Counted from the first letter of the stretch, positions 27,645-36,349 are shown. The stretch: 64,000 bases of DNA from Dyella solisilvae (GCF_003351225.1 NZ_QQSY01000002.1:633917-697916), one strand, 5' to 3'. Notes: a model not told the origin generated them from the letters alone. Made by a program: numbers and translations.

Positions 27645-27659
27645 TGGCACGAGCCTTGC
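27645..27659 (+). promoter_or_regulatory. Sigma-54 (-24/-12) promoter
   Basis: TTGGCACGAGCCTTGCC fits the RpoN consensus TGGCAC-N5-TTGC, with the invariant GG and GC separated by exactly 10 bases. It points at the small gene at 27708, leaving a leader of roughly 35-40 bases. A palindromic activator-type site lies at the expected upstream distance. Confidence 0.75.
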
Positions 27660-27707
27660 CATACCTACCGTGCAGGACCTACCCCACTTTCATCGGAGAT
27701 ATGAATC

Positions 27708-27908
27708 ATGAAATTCGAAGCCTTTATGCTGCGCGGCCTGTTCGTCGCTTGCCTGCTGGTTTGCGGACTCGTGTTGGGCGCCATGGTGAATGCCTCGCCG
27801 GACGCGGTGCGTCTCGCCGCCGCCGGTTCCGCCGGCCAGCTGATCGCCACTCCTACTGCCTGTGCACTGCCGCCTGATGGCGTGGTGTGCCCGCGCCTCA
27901 ACGGCTGA
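27708..27908 (+). CDS. 66-residue exported protein under a sigma-54 promoter
   Basis: I do not recognise a family. Residues 7-27 form a hydrophobic segment ending in GAMVNASP, compatible with either a signal peptide cut near NAS or a membrane anchor. The remaining 38 residues are small and uncharged, with two cysteines framing CALPPDGVVC near the C terminus that could form a disulfide. The start at ATG 27708 is supported by GGAGA about 10 bases upstream. The sigma-54 promoter and the 16-bp palindrome suggest conditional expression (for example nitrogen, motility, envelope or surface signals). It is divergent from the M16 peptidase gene and followed by trmL. Confidence 0.7.
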   Translation: MKFEAFMLRGLFVACLLVCGLVLGAMVNASPDAVRLAAAGSAGQLIATPTACALPPDGVVCPRLNG

Positions 27909-27959
27909 GCAGGGACGCTTACCGTTTCGCGGGTCCGGGAGAGACCCGATAATGGCCGG

Positions 27960-28424
27960 ATGCTACATGTCATTCTTTTCCGACCCGAGATACCGCCGAA
28001 CACTGGCAATGCGATCAGGTTGTGCGCCAACACCGGCGCCACGTTGCACCTGATCCGCCCCTTGGGATTCGAGCTGGACGATGCGCGCCTGCGACGCGCA
28101 GGCCTGGACTACCACGAATATGCGCAGCTGGCGGTGCACGACGACCTGGCCAGCTGTCTCGAGGGCATCGGCCAGCCAAGGGTATTCGCCTTCTCCACGC
28201 GCGGTCGCGTGGCCCATGTGGACGCACGCTTCAGCAAGGGCGACGCGCTGCTGTTCGGCTGCGAGACCGCCGGCCTGCCCGGCGAGGTGCTCGACACCAT
28301 TCCCGAGGCGCAACGCCTGCGCCTGCCGATGCGGCCCGACAGCCGCAGCCTGAACCTGTCCAACACCGTCGCCGTGGCGGTGTACGAGGCGTGGCGCCAA
28401 CTGGGCTTCGAAGGCGCCGTGTAG
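27960..28424 (+). CDS. trmL: tRNA (cytidine/uridine-2'-O)-methyltransferase TrmL
   Basis: TrmL methylates the ribose of nucleotide 34 in certain leucine tRNAs. This 154-residue SPOUT-fold enzyme begins [20 protein letters not shown], contains [20 protein letters not shown], and ends with the knot residues [20 protein letters not shown], all typical of the family. Its TAG stop codon lies inside a GTAGGAGCGC-family repeat that begins at 28421, so the repeat supplies the stop. Confidence 0.95.
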   Translation: MLHVILFRPEIPPNTGNAIRLCANTGATLHLIRPLGFELDDARLRRAGLDYHEYAQLAVHDDLASCLEGIGQPRVFAFSTRGRVAHVDARFSKGDALLFGCETAGLPGEVLDTIPEAQRLRLPMRPDSRSLNLSNTVAVAVYEAWRQLGFEGAV

Positions 28425-28444
28425 GAGCGCGCCCTGTGCGCGAC
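28421..28444. repeat. GTAGGAGCGC-family repeat overlapping the trmL stop codon
   Basis: Reads GTAGGAGCGCGCCCTGTGCG followed by CGAC. Bases 2-4 of the element are the trmL stop codon. Other copies lie at 18458, 19919 and, as an inverted pair, 36350-36430. Confidence 0.8.
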
Positions 28445-28599
28445 CGCGGCTTGCATGGGGGGACTCACGCAAGCCTTCCCTCCGCCAGCAGCATCAGGGG
28501 TTCCGGCGCCGCACCCCCTTCCGGTAACGCCAAGGAATGGCGTTGACGTTTCGCCGCCAGAACGCTGGCGCCACGGCCTCAACCGTTACAATCGCTGCC

Positions 28600-29253
28600 A
28601 TGACTGCCTCTTCGCCCCGCTCCCTGCTGCCACGCCCGTTGCGCGCCCTTGCCGGCCGCGCGCTGGAAACCGCACTCAACCACACGCTTTCGCTCGACCC
28701 GGACACCGTCGGACGCCTGTCCGCGCTGGACGGCCGCAGCGTGCAGCTGCACCTGCGCGGCCCCGAACTGGCGCTGTCCGTTACGGTGGAAGGCGAGCGC
28801 CTCAAGGTTGGTCCTGCTCAACCGGACAACCATCTGCGCGTCGCCGCCACCCCGGGCAGCCTGCTGGCGATGTTGGTCAAGCGCGACGATGAGGGCGTGG
28901 CCCCTGGCAAAGTAGATATCGCCGGCGACGCCGACCTGGCCCGCCGCCTTGAGAAGCTCGCCAGCAAGTTCGCGCCGGACTTCGAGGAAGCCTTTGCGCG
29001 CACCTTCGGCGACGTGCTCGGCGTGCCGCTGGCCAAGGCGGTGCGCAGCGGCCTGGCGCATGCGAAGGAATCGGGCAGCCATCTGGCCACTGATACGGCC
29101 GACTGGCTACGCGATGAAGTACGCGTGGCGGCGGCGCCTGGCGAGGTGGAAAGCTTTCTCGACGGCGTGGACGAATTGCGCGAACGCAGCGATCGGCTCG
29201 AGGCGCGACTGGCGCGCCTGGAGCAGCGCCTGAAGAAGGGACCGGGCGCGTGA
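28600..29253 (+). CDS. ubiJ: Ubiquinone biosynthesis accessory factor UbiJ
   Basis: UbiJ is an SCP2-domain lipid-binding protein that helps organise the ubiquinone-synthesis complex. The SCP2-like domain spans about residues 15-110 ([51 protein letters not shown]). A C-terminal coiled coil of about 35 residues ([19 protein letters not shown]) matches the UbiJ layout. The ATG at 28600 gives the best start; earlier in-frame codons precede it without a ribosome-binding site. It overlaps ubiB by 4 bases, as expected for a coupled pair. Confidence 0.92.
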   Translation: MTASSPRSLLPRPLRALAGRALETALNHTLSLDPDTVGRLSALDGRSVQLHLRGPELALSVTVEGERLKVGPAQPDNHLRVAATPGSLLAMLVKRDDEGVAPGKVDIAGDADLARRLEKLASKFAPDFEEAFARTFGDVLGVPLAKAVRSGLAHAKESGSHLATDTADWLRDEVRVAAAPGEVESFLDGVDELRERSDRLEARLARLEQRLKKGPGA

Positions 29254-30902
29254 GGACACCCCTGAAGGTCGTACCGCGCGTGATGCGCGTCGCCTCCGTG
29301 CTGCTGGCGTACCGGCTCGACGAGCTGGTCGACGCCGCCCATCTGTTCCGCCCGCTCAAATTGGTGCGCCCGTTTGCGGCCAAGCCACGGGTGGACGTCC
29401 GCACGCTTTCGCGCGGCGCCCGCCTGCGCCTGGCGTTGACCGACCTCGGGCCGATCTTCGTGAAAGCCGGCCAGGTGCTGTCGACGCGACGCGACCTCGT
29501 CCCGCCCGACATCGCCGACGAACTGGCGCAGTTGCAGGATCAGGTGCCGCCGTTCCCCGGCGCCGAGGCGCGCGCGATCGTCGAGCAGCAGCTCAAGGCC
29601 CCGATCGACCGCCTCTACGCAGACTTCGACGAAACGCCGCTGGCTTCCGCCTCCATCGCCCAGGTGCACGCCGCCACCCTGCACGACGGCAGCGCGGTGG
29701 TGGTGAAAGTGCTGCGTCCGGCCATCGAACAGCGCATTGCGCGGGACATCAAGCTGCTGCGCTCGCTCGGCGAGCTGGCCCAGCGCTGGCATCCCAACGC
29801 CGACAAGATCCGCCCGCTCGACGTGGTGGCCGAAGTCGAGAAGATGCTGGAGAACGAGCTGGATCTGCAGCGCGAAGGCGCCAGCGCCAGCCTGCTGCGC
29901 CGCAATTTCGAGAGCGGCGTCGACCTGTACGTGCCCGCCGTGCATTGGGACCACACGGCCGAACGCGTGCTCACCCTCGAGCGCGTGCACGGCGTGAGCT
30001 GCGATGACATCGCCGCGCTCGATGCCGCCGGCGTGGACCGCAAGGCGCTGGCGGTGAAGGGCGTGCGGCTGTTCTACGAACAGGTGTTCCGCGACAACTT
30101 CTTCCACGCCGACGCCCATCCCGGCAACATCTGGGTGGATACCACGCGCCCCGGTGAGCCACGCTTCATCGCGCTGGACTTCGGCATCATGGGCTCGCTG
30201 CCGGAACAGGACCAGTACTGGCTCGCGCAGAACTTCATCGCCCTGTTCGAGCGCGACTACGCGCGCATCGCGCAGCTGCACGTCGACGCCGGCTGGATGC
30301 CGTCCACGGTGCGCATCGATGAGCTGGCCGCCGCCGTGCGCACGGTGTGCGAGCCCTACTTCACCCGCCCGCTGTCGCAGATCTCGCTGGCCGAGCTGGT
30401 GGTCAAGCTGTTTCAGACCGCGCGCCGCTACGAGCTCACCCTGCAGCCACAGCTGATCCTGCTGCAGAAGACCCTGCTCAACATCGAAGGCGTGGGCCGC
30501 ATGCTCGATCCGCAGATCGACATCTGGGCCGTGGCCCATCCGGTGCTCGAACGCATCCTGCGCGACCGCTACAGCCCTCGCCGTACGCTGCGCGAGGTAC
30601 GCAAGCGCCTGCCCGAGTGGTTCAACGCCGCGCCGCAGTTCCCCGAACTTATCCGCGACGCCTTGCGCCAGGTGGCCAAGGGCGAGCGACAGACCGTGGC
30701 CGACCCGCGCGAGCTCGCGCAGCGGCGTGAGGAATCCCATCGCACGCAGCGCGCGCTGGCGTTTGGACTGCTGGGCGGGAGCCTGTTGTTGGGCGCCGCG
30801 GTGCTGTGGACACAGGCGGCAGAACACGGCGCCTGGCCTGCCGCGATAGCCGCGGCCGCCGGCCTGCTGTCATTCGCAGCGGGCTGGCCCCGCCACTCAT
30901 AA
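29250..30902 (+). CDS. ubiB: Ubiquinone biosynthesis ABC1-family kinase-like protein UbiB
   Basis: UbiB is an atypical protein-kinase-like ATPase required for ubiquinone synthesis at the membrane. The 550-residue protein has the family's N-terminal KxGQ motif ([17 protein letters not shown], about 70-86), the Ala-rich loop [12 protein letters not shown], kinase-like catalytic segments [12 protein letters not shown] and [11 protein letters not shown], and two C-terminal transmembrane helices (about 508-545). The GTG start overlaps the ubiJ stop codon by 4 bases. Confidence 0.97.
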   Translation: MRTPLKVVPRVMRVASVLLAYRLDELVDAAHLFRPLKLVRPFAAKPRVDVRTLSRGARLRLALTDLGPIFVKAGQVLSTRRDLVPPDIADELAQLQDQVPPFPGAEARAIVEQQLKAPIDRLYADFDETPLASASIAQVHAATLHDGSAVVVKVLRPAIEQRIARDIKLLRSLGELAQRWHPNADKIRPLDVVAEVEKMLENELDLQREGASASLLRRNFESGVDLYVPAVHWDHTAERVLTLERVHGVSCDDIAALDAAGVDRKALAVKGVRLFYEQVFRDNFFHADAHPGNIWVDTTRPGEPRFIALDFGIMGSLPEQDQYWLAQNFIALFERDYARIAQLHVDAGWMPSTVRIDELAAAVRTVCEPYFTRPLSQISLAELVVKLFQTARRYELTLQPQLILLQKTLLNIEGVGRMLDPQIDIWAVAHPVLERILRDRYSPRRTLREVRKRLPEWFNAAPQFPELIRDALRQVAKGERQTVADPRELAQRREESHRTQRALAFGLLGGSLLLGAAVLWTQAAEHGAWPAAIAAAAGLLSFAAGWPRHS

Positions 30903-30911
30903 CCCCCTCAA

Positions 30912-31001
30912 CGTCATCCCGGCGAAGGCCGGGATCCAGTGACTTTCTGCCGTACAAACAAGATTGAAAGACACTGGATCCCGGCCTTCGCCGGGATGAC
31001 G
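30912..31001. repeat. Paired inverted GTCATCCCGGC REP-like elements
   Basis: A long inverted repeat: arm CGTCATCCCGGCGAAGGCCG with GGATCCAGTG, a spacer of about 31 bases, then the exact inverse ending in CGCCGGGATGACG. It lies between ubiB and truC and could form a long stem in the transcript. Same family as 15244-15350. Confidence 0.85.
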
Positions 31002-31043
31002 GCACTGATGAAGTAAGCCGCTAGATCGTTCCCATTCGCCACC

Positions 31044-31745
31044 ATGCTCGACATCCTCTACCAAGACGACGCCCTCATCGCGGTCAACAAGCCGGCCGGC
31101 CTGGCCGTGCACCGCTCCAAGATGGTGGGGAATGCCGAGGAGTTCCTGATCGACCTGCTGCGCGAGCAGGTTGGCGGCGTCACCTATCTCGCCCATCGCC
31201 TGGACCGTGCGACCAGCGGCGTGCTGCTGGTGGCGCGCTCCAGCGAGATCGCCGCCGCGCTCGGCGAGCAGTTCATGGGGCGCGACGTGCAAAAGCAGTA
31301 CCTCGCCGTGGTGCGCGGCTGGCCGGAGCCGGCAGAGGGCCTGATTGACTATCCCCTGCCCGGCTCGCGCGAGACCGGTCCGCGACGCGACGCAAGCACC
31401 AGCTACCAGCGCCTGGCCACCACCGAAGTCGACATCGCCCTGGGCCGCTATCCGCAGCAGCGCTATGCGATGGTGCTGGCGGAGCCTCACACCGGCCGCT
31501 TCCGCCAGATCCGCAAGCACATGGCGCACATCCACCACCCCATCATCGGCGACTGCCAGCACGGGCGCAGCGACCACAACCGTCTGTACAAGCAGTACTT
31601 CAGCTGTCACCGCATGCTGCTGCACGCCTGGCGCCTGAGCTTCAGCCATCCGGTCACGGGGGCGCCGATGCGACTGGAAGCGCCGCTCGATTTGGCCTAC
31701 CAGGCGCTGCTCGCACGCTTCGGCTGGTCGCTGCCCGAAGCCTGA
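31044..31745 (+). CDS. truC: tRNA pseudouridine(65) synthase TruC
   Basis: TruC isomerises uridine 65 of certain tRNAs. This 233-residue RluA-type synthase starts MLDILYQDDALIAVNKPAGL, has the catalytic motif HRLDRATSGVLL with Asp about 54, and the TruC-like end segments GRYPQQRYAMVLAEP, FRQIRKHMAHIHHPIIGD and HRMLLHAWRLSFSHP. From memory these resemble Escherichia coli TruC rather than RluA or RluC. It lacks the S4 domain, as expected. Confidence 0.92.
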   Translation: MLDILYQDDALIAVNKPAGLAVHRSKMVGNAEEFLIDLLREQVGGVTYLAHRLDRATSGVLLVARSSEIAAALGEQFMGRDVQKQYLAVVRGWPEPAEGLIDYPLPGSRETGPRRDASTSYQRLATTEVDIALGRYPQQRYAMVLAEPHTGRFRQIRKHMAHIHHPIIGDCQHGRSDHNRLYKQYFSCHRMLLHAWRLSFSHPVTGAPMRLEAPLDLAYQALLARFGWSLPEA

Positions 31746-31794
31746 TGCAGTGCGCGATGGCGGGGTGTCGTGCCACGCCGCTAAACTTCACTTC

Positions 31795-32217
31795 ATGCTC
31801 ACGATCAGCCGATCCATCGTCCTGCCCGAGACCGAGCTGACCGAGCGCTTCCTGCGTGCCGACGGTCCCGGTGGGCAGCACGTCAATCGCACCGAAAGCG
31901 CAGTCGAACTGCGCTTCGACGTGGCGCATTCGCCGTCCCTGCCCGAGCCCTTGCGGGCTCGCCTGTTGGCGCGGCGCGACCGTCGTCTCACCGACGACGG
32001 CGTGCTGGTGATCCAGGCTCGGCGCTTCCGCGACCAAAGCCGCAACCGCGAGGATGCGCGGGAGCGGCTGGTCGAGATCATCCGAGGCGCGCTGATCGTT
32101 CCCAAGGCGCGCATTGCCACCAAACCCACTCGCGGCTCGAAAGAGCGCCGCCTCGCCGGCAAGCAGCAGCGAGGCAAAATCAAGCAAACACGTTCGCGTG
32201 ACTGGAGTCGTGAATGA
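31795..32217 (+). CDS. arfB: Alternative ribosome-rescue factor ArfB (peptidyl-tRNA hydrolase)
   Basis: ArfB releases peptides from ribosomes stalled on non-stop mRNAs. The 140-residue protein has the RF-1-type motif DGPGGQHVNRTESAVELRF with GGQ at about 26-28, and a long basic C-terminal tail (KPTRGSKERRLAGKQQRGK and onward) that in this family enters the empty mRNA channel. The ATG at 31795 starts directly before the catalytic domain. It overlaps the next gene by 4 bases (ATGA). Confidence 0.95.
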   Translation: MLTISRSIVLPETELTERFLRADGPGGQHVNRTESAVELRFDVAHSPSLPEPLRARLLARRDRRLTDDGVLVIQARRFRDQSRNREDARERLVEIIRGALIVPKARIATKPTRGSKERRLAGKQQRGKIKQTRSRDWSRE

Positions 32218-32804
32218 GTAACCGGATGCTCCCATCCGCACCGCCCGAAGCACCCAAGCTCAACAGCCGCTTCTGGCCCTGGCTGGCGCGCGTGCTGCTG
32301 CGCCTGAGTGGATGGCGGCTGCTTGGCGAGCTGCCCAACGAGCCCAAGTTGATCCTGATCGGGGCGCCCCATTCGTCCTATTGGGATGGCTATTACGGCC
32401 TGCTGATGAAGATCGGCCTGGGCGTGGACATCAACATCATCATCAAGCGCGAGGTGCTCGACGGGCCGCTGGGCATCTTCCTGCGCCCGATTGGCATGAT
32501 CGGCATCAATCGCAGCGCCGCGCTCAACGTGGTGGGCCAGATGGTGAAGCGCTTCGCAGAGAAGGACCGCATGTGGCTGGGCATCACGCCCGAGGGCACG
32601 CGCAAGAAGGTGAAGCACTGGAAGTCAGGCTTCCTGCGCATTGCGCACGACGCCAACGTGCCCATCCAGACGCTCTTCATCGACTACCCGACCAAGACCT
32701 TCACCTTCGGGCCGGTGGTGCGCGCGACCGGCGACCACGACGCCGACATGACGAAGATCCGCGCGCTGTTCTCGCCGTACCGCGGCAAGCACCGCAATGC
32801 TTGA
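32214..32804 (+). CDS. 1-acyl-sn-glycerol-3-phosphate acyltransferase-like protein
   Basis: A 196-residue PlsC-domain acyltransferase. The HxxxxD catalytic motif is HSSYWD (about 53-58) and the phosphate-binding EGTR motif appears in GITPEGTRKKVKHWKSGF (about 124-141). It lacks long membrane segments, so it is probably a peripheral lysophospholipid acyltransferase. It is coupled to arfB by a 4-base overlap. It is followed by a CATCCATG-core hairpin pair before the LysE exporter gene. Confidence 0.9.
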   Translation: MSNRMLPSAPPEAPKLNSRFWPWLARVLLRLSGWRLLGELPNEPKLILIGAPHSSYWDGYYGLLMKIGLGVDINIIIKREVLDGPLGIFLRPIGMIGINRSAALNVVGQMVKRFAEKDRMWLGITPEGTRKKVKHWKSGFLRIAHDANVPIQTLFIDYPTKTFTFGPVVRATGDHDADMTKIRALFSPYRGKHRNA

Positions 32805-32809
32805 TTTGT

Positions 32810-32857
32810 GCGGTCATCCATGACCGCGAAGATCAAGAGGCAGCCATCCATGGCTGC
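32810..32857 (+). repeat. Two-unit CATCCATG-core hairpin array (30-bp period)
   Basis: Two 18-base palindromic units, GCGGTCATCCATGACCGC (32810-32827) and GCAGCCATCCATGGCTGC (32840-32857), separated by GAAGATCAAGAG, giving a 30-base period. The same element occurs four times in the atp operon in the same orientation relative to the flanking genes. Confidence 0.85.
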
Positions 32858-32903
32858 ACTCTTCAATGGGTGCAGTCACTCATTCATGAGGGAATCCCGG
32901 TGA
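32820..32903 (+). CDS. Possible 27-residue peptide encoded by the hairpin array, coupled to the LysE gene
   Basis: An ATG inside the first hairpin opens 27 codons beginning MTAKIKRQPSMAALF. The TGA stop codon at 32901-32903 overlaps the GTG start codon of the exporter gene by two bases. A similar peptide, [16 protein letters not shown], can be read from the atp-operon array (62645-62695, minus strand). The similarity includes synonymous third-base differences, which hints at coding constraint, but a shared palindromic sequence would also produce it. There is no clear ribosome-binding site. It may be a leader peptide, a mini-protein or a coincidence. Confidence 0.3.
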   Translation: MTAKIKRQPSMAALFNGCSHSFMRESR

Positions 32904-33538
32904 CGTCGCTCGGCATCCAGCACTTCGAGGCCTTCCTGCTCGCCTGCATCGCGCTGAACATGACGCCGGGCCTGGACACCTTCTACATCCTCACCCGCAG
33001 CGGCCGCGAAGGCCGCGCGGTAGGCGTGGCGGCGGCGCTCGGCATCAACGCCGGCTGCATCGTGCACACGCTGGCGGCCGTGCTGGGCATCTCGGCGATC
33101 CTGATGACTTCGGCGCTGGCCTTCAGCGTGCTCAAGTACCTCGGCGCCGCTTACCTGCTGTGGATCGGCCTGCGCATGCTGCTGACCCGGAGCGGTAGCG
33201 CGCGTCCACCCACGGTGACGCGCGGCAAAGGCCTTGCCGCCGCCTTCCGCCAGGGCATGCTGACCAACGTGCTCAATCCCAAGGTGGCGCTGTTCTTCCT
33301 CGCCTTCCTGCCGCAGTTCGTGTCGATGCAGGCTTCGCACCCGCAGTTGGGCCTGATGGTGCTGGGCCTGAGCTTCATCGGCACCGGCACGACCTGGTCG
33401 ATGGTGCTGGCCTTGCTCGGCGGGCACGTCCACCGATTGCTCAACGCACGCCCGCACATAGGACAGTGGATGGACCGCGTGTGCGGCACGGTGCTGCTGG
33501 GCTTTGGCGTGAAGCTGGCGCTGCAGCGCCAGTCCTGA
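32900..33538 (+). CDS. LysE/RhtB-family amino acid exporter
   Basis: A 212-residue inner-membrane protein with six hydrophobic segments. It starts with TSLGIQHFEAFLLACIALN followed by the family motif MTPGLDTFYILTRSGREGRA, and later has FRQGMLTNVLNPKVALFFLA, the second family signature. It should export an amino acid or similar metabolite; which one is unknown. The GTG at 32900 is chosen because GAGG lies about 9 bases upstream and the frame upstream is a shadow of the acyltransferase gene. Confidence 0.92.
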   Translation: MTSLGIQHFEAFLLACIALNMTPGLDTFYILTRSGREGRAVGVAAALGINAGCIVHTLAAVLGISAILMTSALAFSVLKYLGAAYLLWIGLRMLLTRSGSARPPTVTRGKGLAAAFRQGMLTNVLNPKVALFFLAFLPQFVSMQASHPQLGLMVLGLSFIGTGTTWSMVLALLGGHVHRLLNARPHIGQWMDRVCGTVLLGFGVKLALQRQS

Positions 33539-33568
33539 CCCCCGCACACCATCGCTGCACGGGCGCGA

Positions 33569-34609
33569 TCAGCGCTCGGAGTGGCCGGACTCGTCGTAGT
33601 CGCGATGAGTCAGCAATCCCGGCCGGATCAGGTCGACGAATGCGCGCGCCTCGGCGGTGAGGAACTTGCCCTTGCGCATCACCACGCCGTAGCTGCGCTG
33701 GGGGAAGTATTGCTTCATGTTGCGCACGGCCAGACGCGAGCGGTCCGCCTCGGTGATGCAGATGCCGGTGACGATGGAGATGCCCAGGCCCATCGCCACG
33801 TACTCCTTGATCACCTCCCAGCCGCCCACCTCGATCGCTACCCGGTACGGCACCTGCCGCTGTTGGAACACCAGGTCCACCAGGCGGTAGGTCGACAGAC
33901 GTTGGGGCGGGAGGATCAGGCCGTAGGGCGAAAGGTCCTGCAGGGTGAGCGAGGATTTGCCCGCCAGCGGATGGTCCAGCGGGGTGATCAGCATCGGGTC
34001 GTAGTGGTAGACCGGCGCCCAGGCGATGTCGTTGGGCACGTCCAGCATCGAACCCACCGCGAAGTCGGCTTCATCAGCGCGCAGCAGCGCCAGGCCATCC
34101 TTGCCGGTGACGTTGGCGAGCTGCAGATGCACCTCGGGAAACTGCTCGCGGTATCGGCGCACCAGGTCGGGCAGCAGGTACTGGATGGTCGAGCTGCCGG
34201 CGGCGATGGTCAGTCGTCCGCCCTGCAACCCCTTCACCCTGGCCTGGAAGTCGCGGTCTAGGTTCTCCCAGCCCTCTACCAGTGGGCGGGCCAGCTCGTA
34301 CAGCGCCTCGCCGGCGTCGGTGAGGTTGATGCGACGGCGGCGGCGCTCCAGCAGGGTCACGCCCAGCTCGCGCTCCAGCGCCTGCAGCTGCAGGCTCACC
34401 GATGGCTGAGACAGAAAAAGGGCCTCGGCGGCGCGCGTCAGGGTGCCCAGCTTCACCGTGTAGACGAAGGCGCGCATCTGCTTCTGGCGGTTGCCCTTGT
34501 AGTAGAACCGGCTGCCCGCGTCCGCGCCGCCGGCCCCGCGTTCGGGACGTTTCGACGGCTTGGATCGGGCTTTTTTCCGCACCTGCAGCAATTGTTTGGG
34601 TGTTTTCAC
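33569..34609 (-). CDS. LysR-family regulator divergent from the glyoxylate shunt genes
   Basis: A 346-residue LysR-type protein. The HTH lies at about residues 46-105 (MRAFVYTVKLGTLTRAAEAL, LSQPSVSLQLQALERELGV), followed by the periplasmic-binding-like effector domain from about 125 (GGRLTIAAGSSTIQYLLPDL). The first 40 residues are an extra, strongly basic segment (RKKARSKPSKRPERG) absent from typical LysR proteins, though an internal start near RFYYKGNRQKQMRAF cannot be excluded. Its position divergent from aceB suggests that it controls malate synthase and isocitrate lyase; this is inferred from position only. Confidence 0.9.
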   Translation of the reverse strand: MKTPKQLLQVRKKARSKPSKRPERGAGGADAGSRFYYKGNRQKQMRAFVYTVKLGTLTRAAEALFLSQPSVSLQLQALERELGVTLLERRRRRINLTDAGEALYELARPLVEGWENLDRDFQARVKGLQGGRLTIAAGSSTIQYLLPDLVRRYREQFPEVHLQLANVTGKDGLALLRADEADFAVGSMLDVPNDIAWAPVYHYDPMLITPLDHPLAGKSSLTLQDLSPYGLILPPQRLSTYRLVDLVFQQRQVPYRVAIEVGGWEVIKEYVAMGLGISIVTGICITEADRSRLAVRNMKQYFPQRSYGVVMRKGKFLTAEARAFVDLIRPGLLTHRDYDESGHSER

Positions 34610-34734
34610 GTCTTATAACTCAACTAGTTGCAGAACACATTGGGGATATTAATACCAAAAATTGAAACATTTACTTTGTCAAAGCGATTTTCCGTGACCT
34701 AGTGTCATCCCATCGTCATCACGGAGATTTCGCC
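34610..34734. promoter_or_regulatory. AT-rich divergent promoter region, LysR gene / aceB
   Basis: A 125-base region of low GC content. It contains a perfect palindrome CAACTAGTTG at 34621-34630 and CTTTGTCAAAG at 34674-34684, both candidates for LysR binding, as well as AT-rich promoter-like stretches. An ACGGAG ribosome-binding site lies 10 bases before aceB. Confidence 0.55.
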
Positions 34735-36333
34735 ATGGCTGTCCCCAAGGAACGCATCTTTCCGACCCAGGCCCAGGTGCTTGGCGCCACCCGTCCGGGG
34801 CACGACGCCATCCTCACTCCGGAGGCGCTGGCCTTCCTGGCGACCCTGCACCATCGCTTCGACGCCCGCCGCCGTGAACTGCTGGCCGAGCGCGTGGCTC
34901 GCCAGGCCCGTTACGACGACGGCCAGCTGCCCGACTTCCGCACCGACACGACGGCGATCCGCGAGGGCCACTGGGTGGTCGCCCCGATCCCGGCCGCCCT
35001 GCGTGACCGCCGCGTGGAGATCACCGGCCCGGTCGAGCGCAAGATGATCATCAACGCGCTCAACTCCGGCGCAAAGGTGTTCATGGCGGACTTCGAGGAT
35101 TCCTCGGCGCCCACCTTCGCCAACCAGATCGACGGCCAGATCAACCTGCGCGACGCGGTGGACGGCTCGATCGCCTACACCTCGCCCGAGGGCAAGCAGT
35201 ACCGCGTGGAAGAAAACCCGGCCGTGCTGGTGGTGCGCCCGCGCGGCTGGCACCTGCCGGAGCGCCACATCACGGTCGACGGCGAGCCGATGGCTGGCGC
35301 GCTGGTGGATTTCGGCCTGTTCGCCTTCCACAACGCCCGCCGGCTGCAGGCCCGCGACCGCGGCCCGTACTTCTACCTGCCCAAGCTGCAGGCCATGGAA
35401 GAGGCGGCGCTGTGGAACGACGTGATGGCCGCCGCCGAGGAGTTCCTCGACCTGCCGCCGGACTGCATGAAGGCCACCGTGCTGATCGAGACGCTGCCGG
35501 CCGTGTTCCAGATGCACGAGATCCTGCATGCGCTGCGCGGTCGTGCCGTCGGCCTCAATTGCGGCCGCTGGGACTACATCTTTTCCTACCTGAAGACCTT
35601 CCGCGCCCATCGCGACCGCCTGCTGCCCGACCGCGGCCAGGTGCTGATGACGGTGCCGTTCCTGAAGGCCTATTCGGAGCTGCTGATCCAGACCTGCCAC
35701 CGACGCGGCGCGTTCGCCATGGGCGGCATGGCCGCGCAGATCCCGATCAAGGGCGACGAGGCCGCCAACGAGGCGGCGCTGGCCAAGGTGCGCGCCGACA
35801 AGCTGCGTGAAGTGCAGGCCGGCCACGACGGCACCTGGGTGGCGCATCCGGCGCTGGTGCCGGTGGCGCAGGAAGTGTTCGACAAGTACATGCCCTCGCC
35901 CAACCAGCTCAACGTGGTGCGCGCCGACGTCAATGTCTGCCGCGACCAGCTGATCGCCCCGTGCAGCGGCACCATCACCCGCGCCGGCTTCGACAACAAC
36001 GTGGAAGTGGCGCTGCGCTACACCGCCTCGTGGCTGGACGGCCAGGGCTGCGTGCCCATCCATCACCTGATGGAAGACGCCGCCACCGCCGAGATCGCCC
36101 GCGCCCAGCTGTGGCAATGGTTGCACCTGGGGCCGCTGGAGTTCACCGACCACGCGCCGATCGACGCCGCGCTGTTCGACCACTCGCTGGCCAAGCACAC
36201 CCACCGGCTGATCGAAAGCGGCAGCCCCGTGGCCCATCGCGCCGAGCAGGCATCGACCCTGCTCAAGCAACTCACGCACGCCGACGAACTCGGCGACTTC
36301 CTCACCTTGGCCGCTTACGAACAGCTCGCCTGA
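34735..36333 (+). CDS. aceB: Malate synthase A
   Basis: Malate synthase condenses glyoxylate with acetyl-CoA to malate, the second step of the glyoxylate shunt. The 532-residue protein is of the A type. Characteristic regions are [56 protein letters not shown], and [15 protein letters not shown]. The C-terminal helical domain includes [17 protein letters not shown]. It is divergent from a LysR gene and is followed by isocitrate lyase, with an inverted repeat pair between them. Confidence 0.97.
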   Translation: MAVPKERIFPTQAQVLGATRPGHDAILTPEALAFLATLHHRFDARRRELLAERVARQARYDDGQLPDFRTDTTAIREGHWVVAPIPAALRDRRVEITGPVERKMIINALNSGAKVFMADFEDSSAPTFANQIDGQINLRDAVDGSIAYTSPEGKQYRVEENPAVLVVRPRGWHLPERHITVDGEPMAGALVDFGLFAFHNARRLQARDRGPYFYLPKLQAMEEAALWNDVMAAAEEFLDLPPDCMKATVLIETLPAVFQMHEILHALRGRAVGLNCGRWDYIFSYLKTFRAHRDRLLPDRGQVLMTVPFLKAYSELLIQTCHRRGAFAMGGMAAQIPIKGDEAANEAALAKVRADKLREVQAGHDGTWVAHPALVPVAQEVFDKYMPSPNQLNVVRADVNVCRDQLIAPCSGTITRAGFDNNVEVALRYTASWLDGQGCVPIHHLMEDAATAEIARAQLWQWLHLGPLEFTDHAPIDAALFDHSLAKHTHRLIESGSPVAHRAEQASTLLKQLTHADELGDFLTLAAYEQLA

Positions 36334-36349
36334 TCGCAAGCCAAGTCCT

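Noticed and set aside
32312-32899. N-terminal extension of the LysE gene through the acyltransferase gene
   Set aside because: The upstream frame is a shadow of the acyltransferase; the exporter begins at a GTG with a good ribosome-binding site at 32900.
34705-36339. Minus-strand open frame of about 540 codons opposite aceB
   Set aside because: It covers almost exactly the malate synthase gene and has no recognisable domain.
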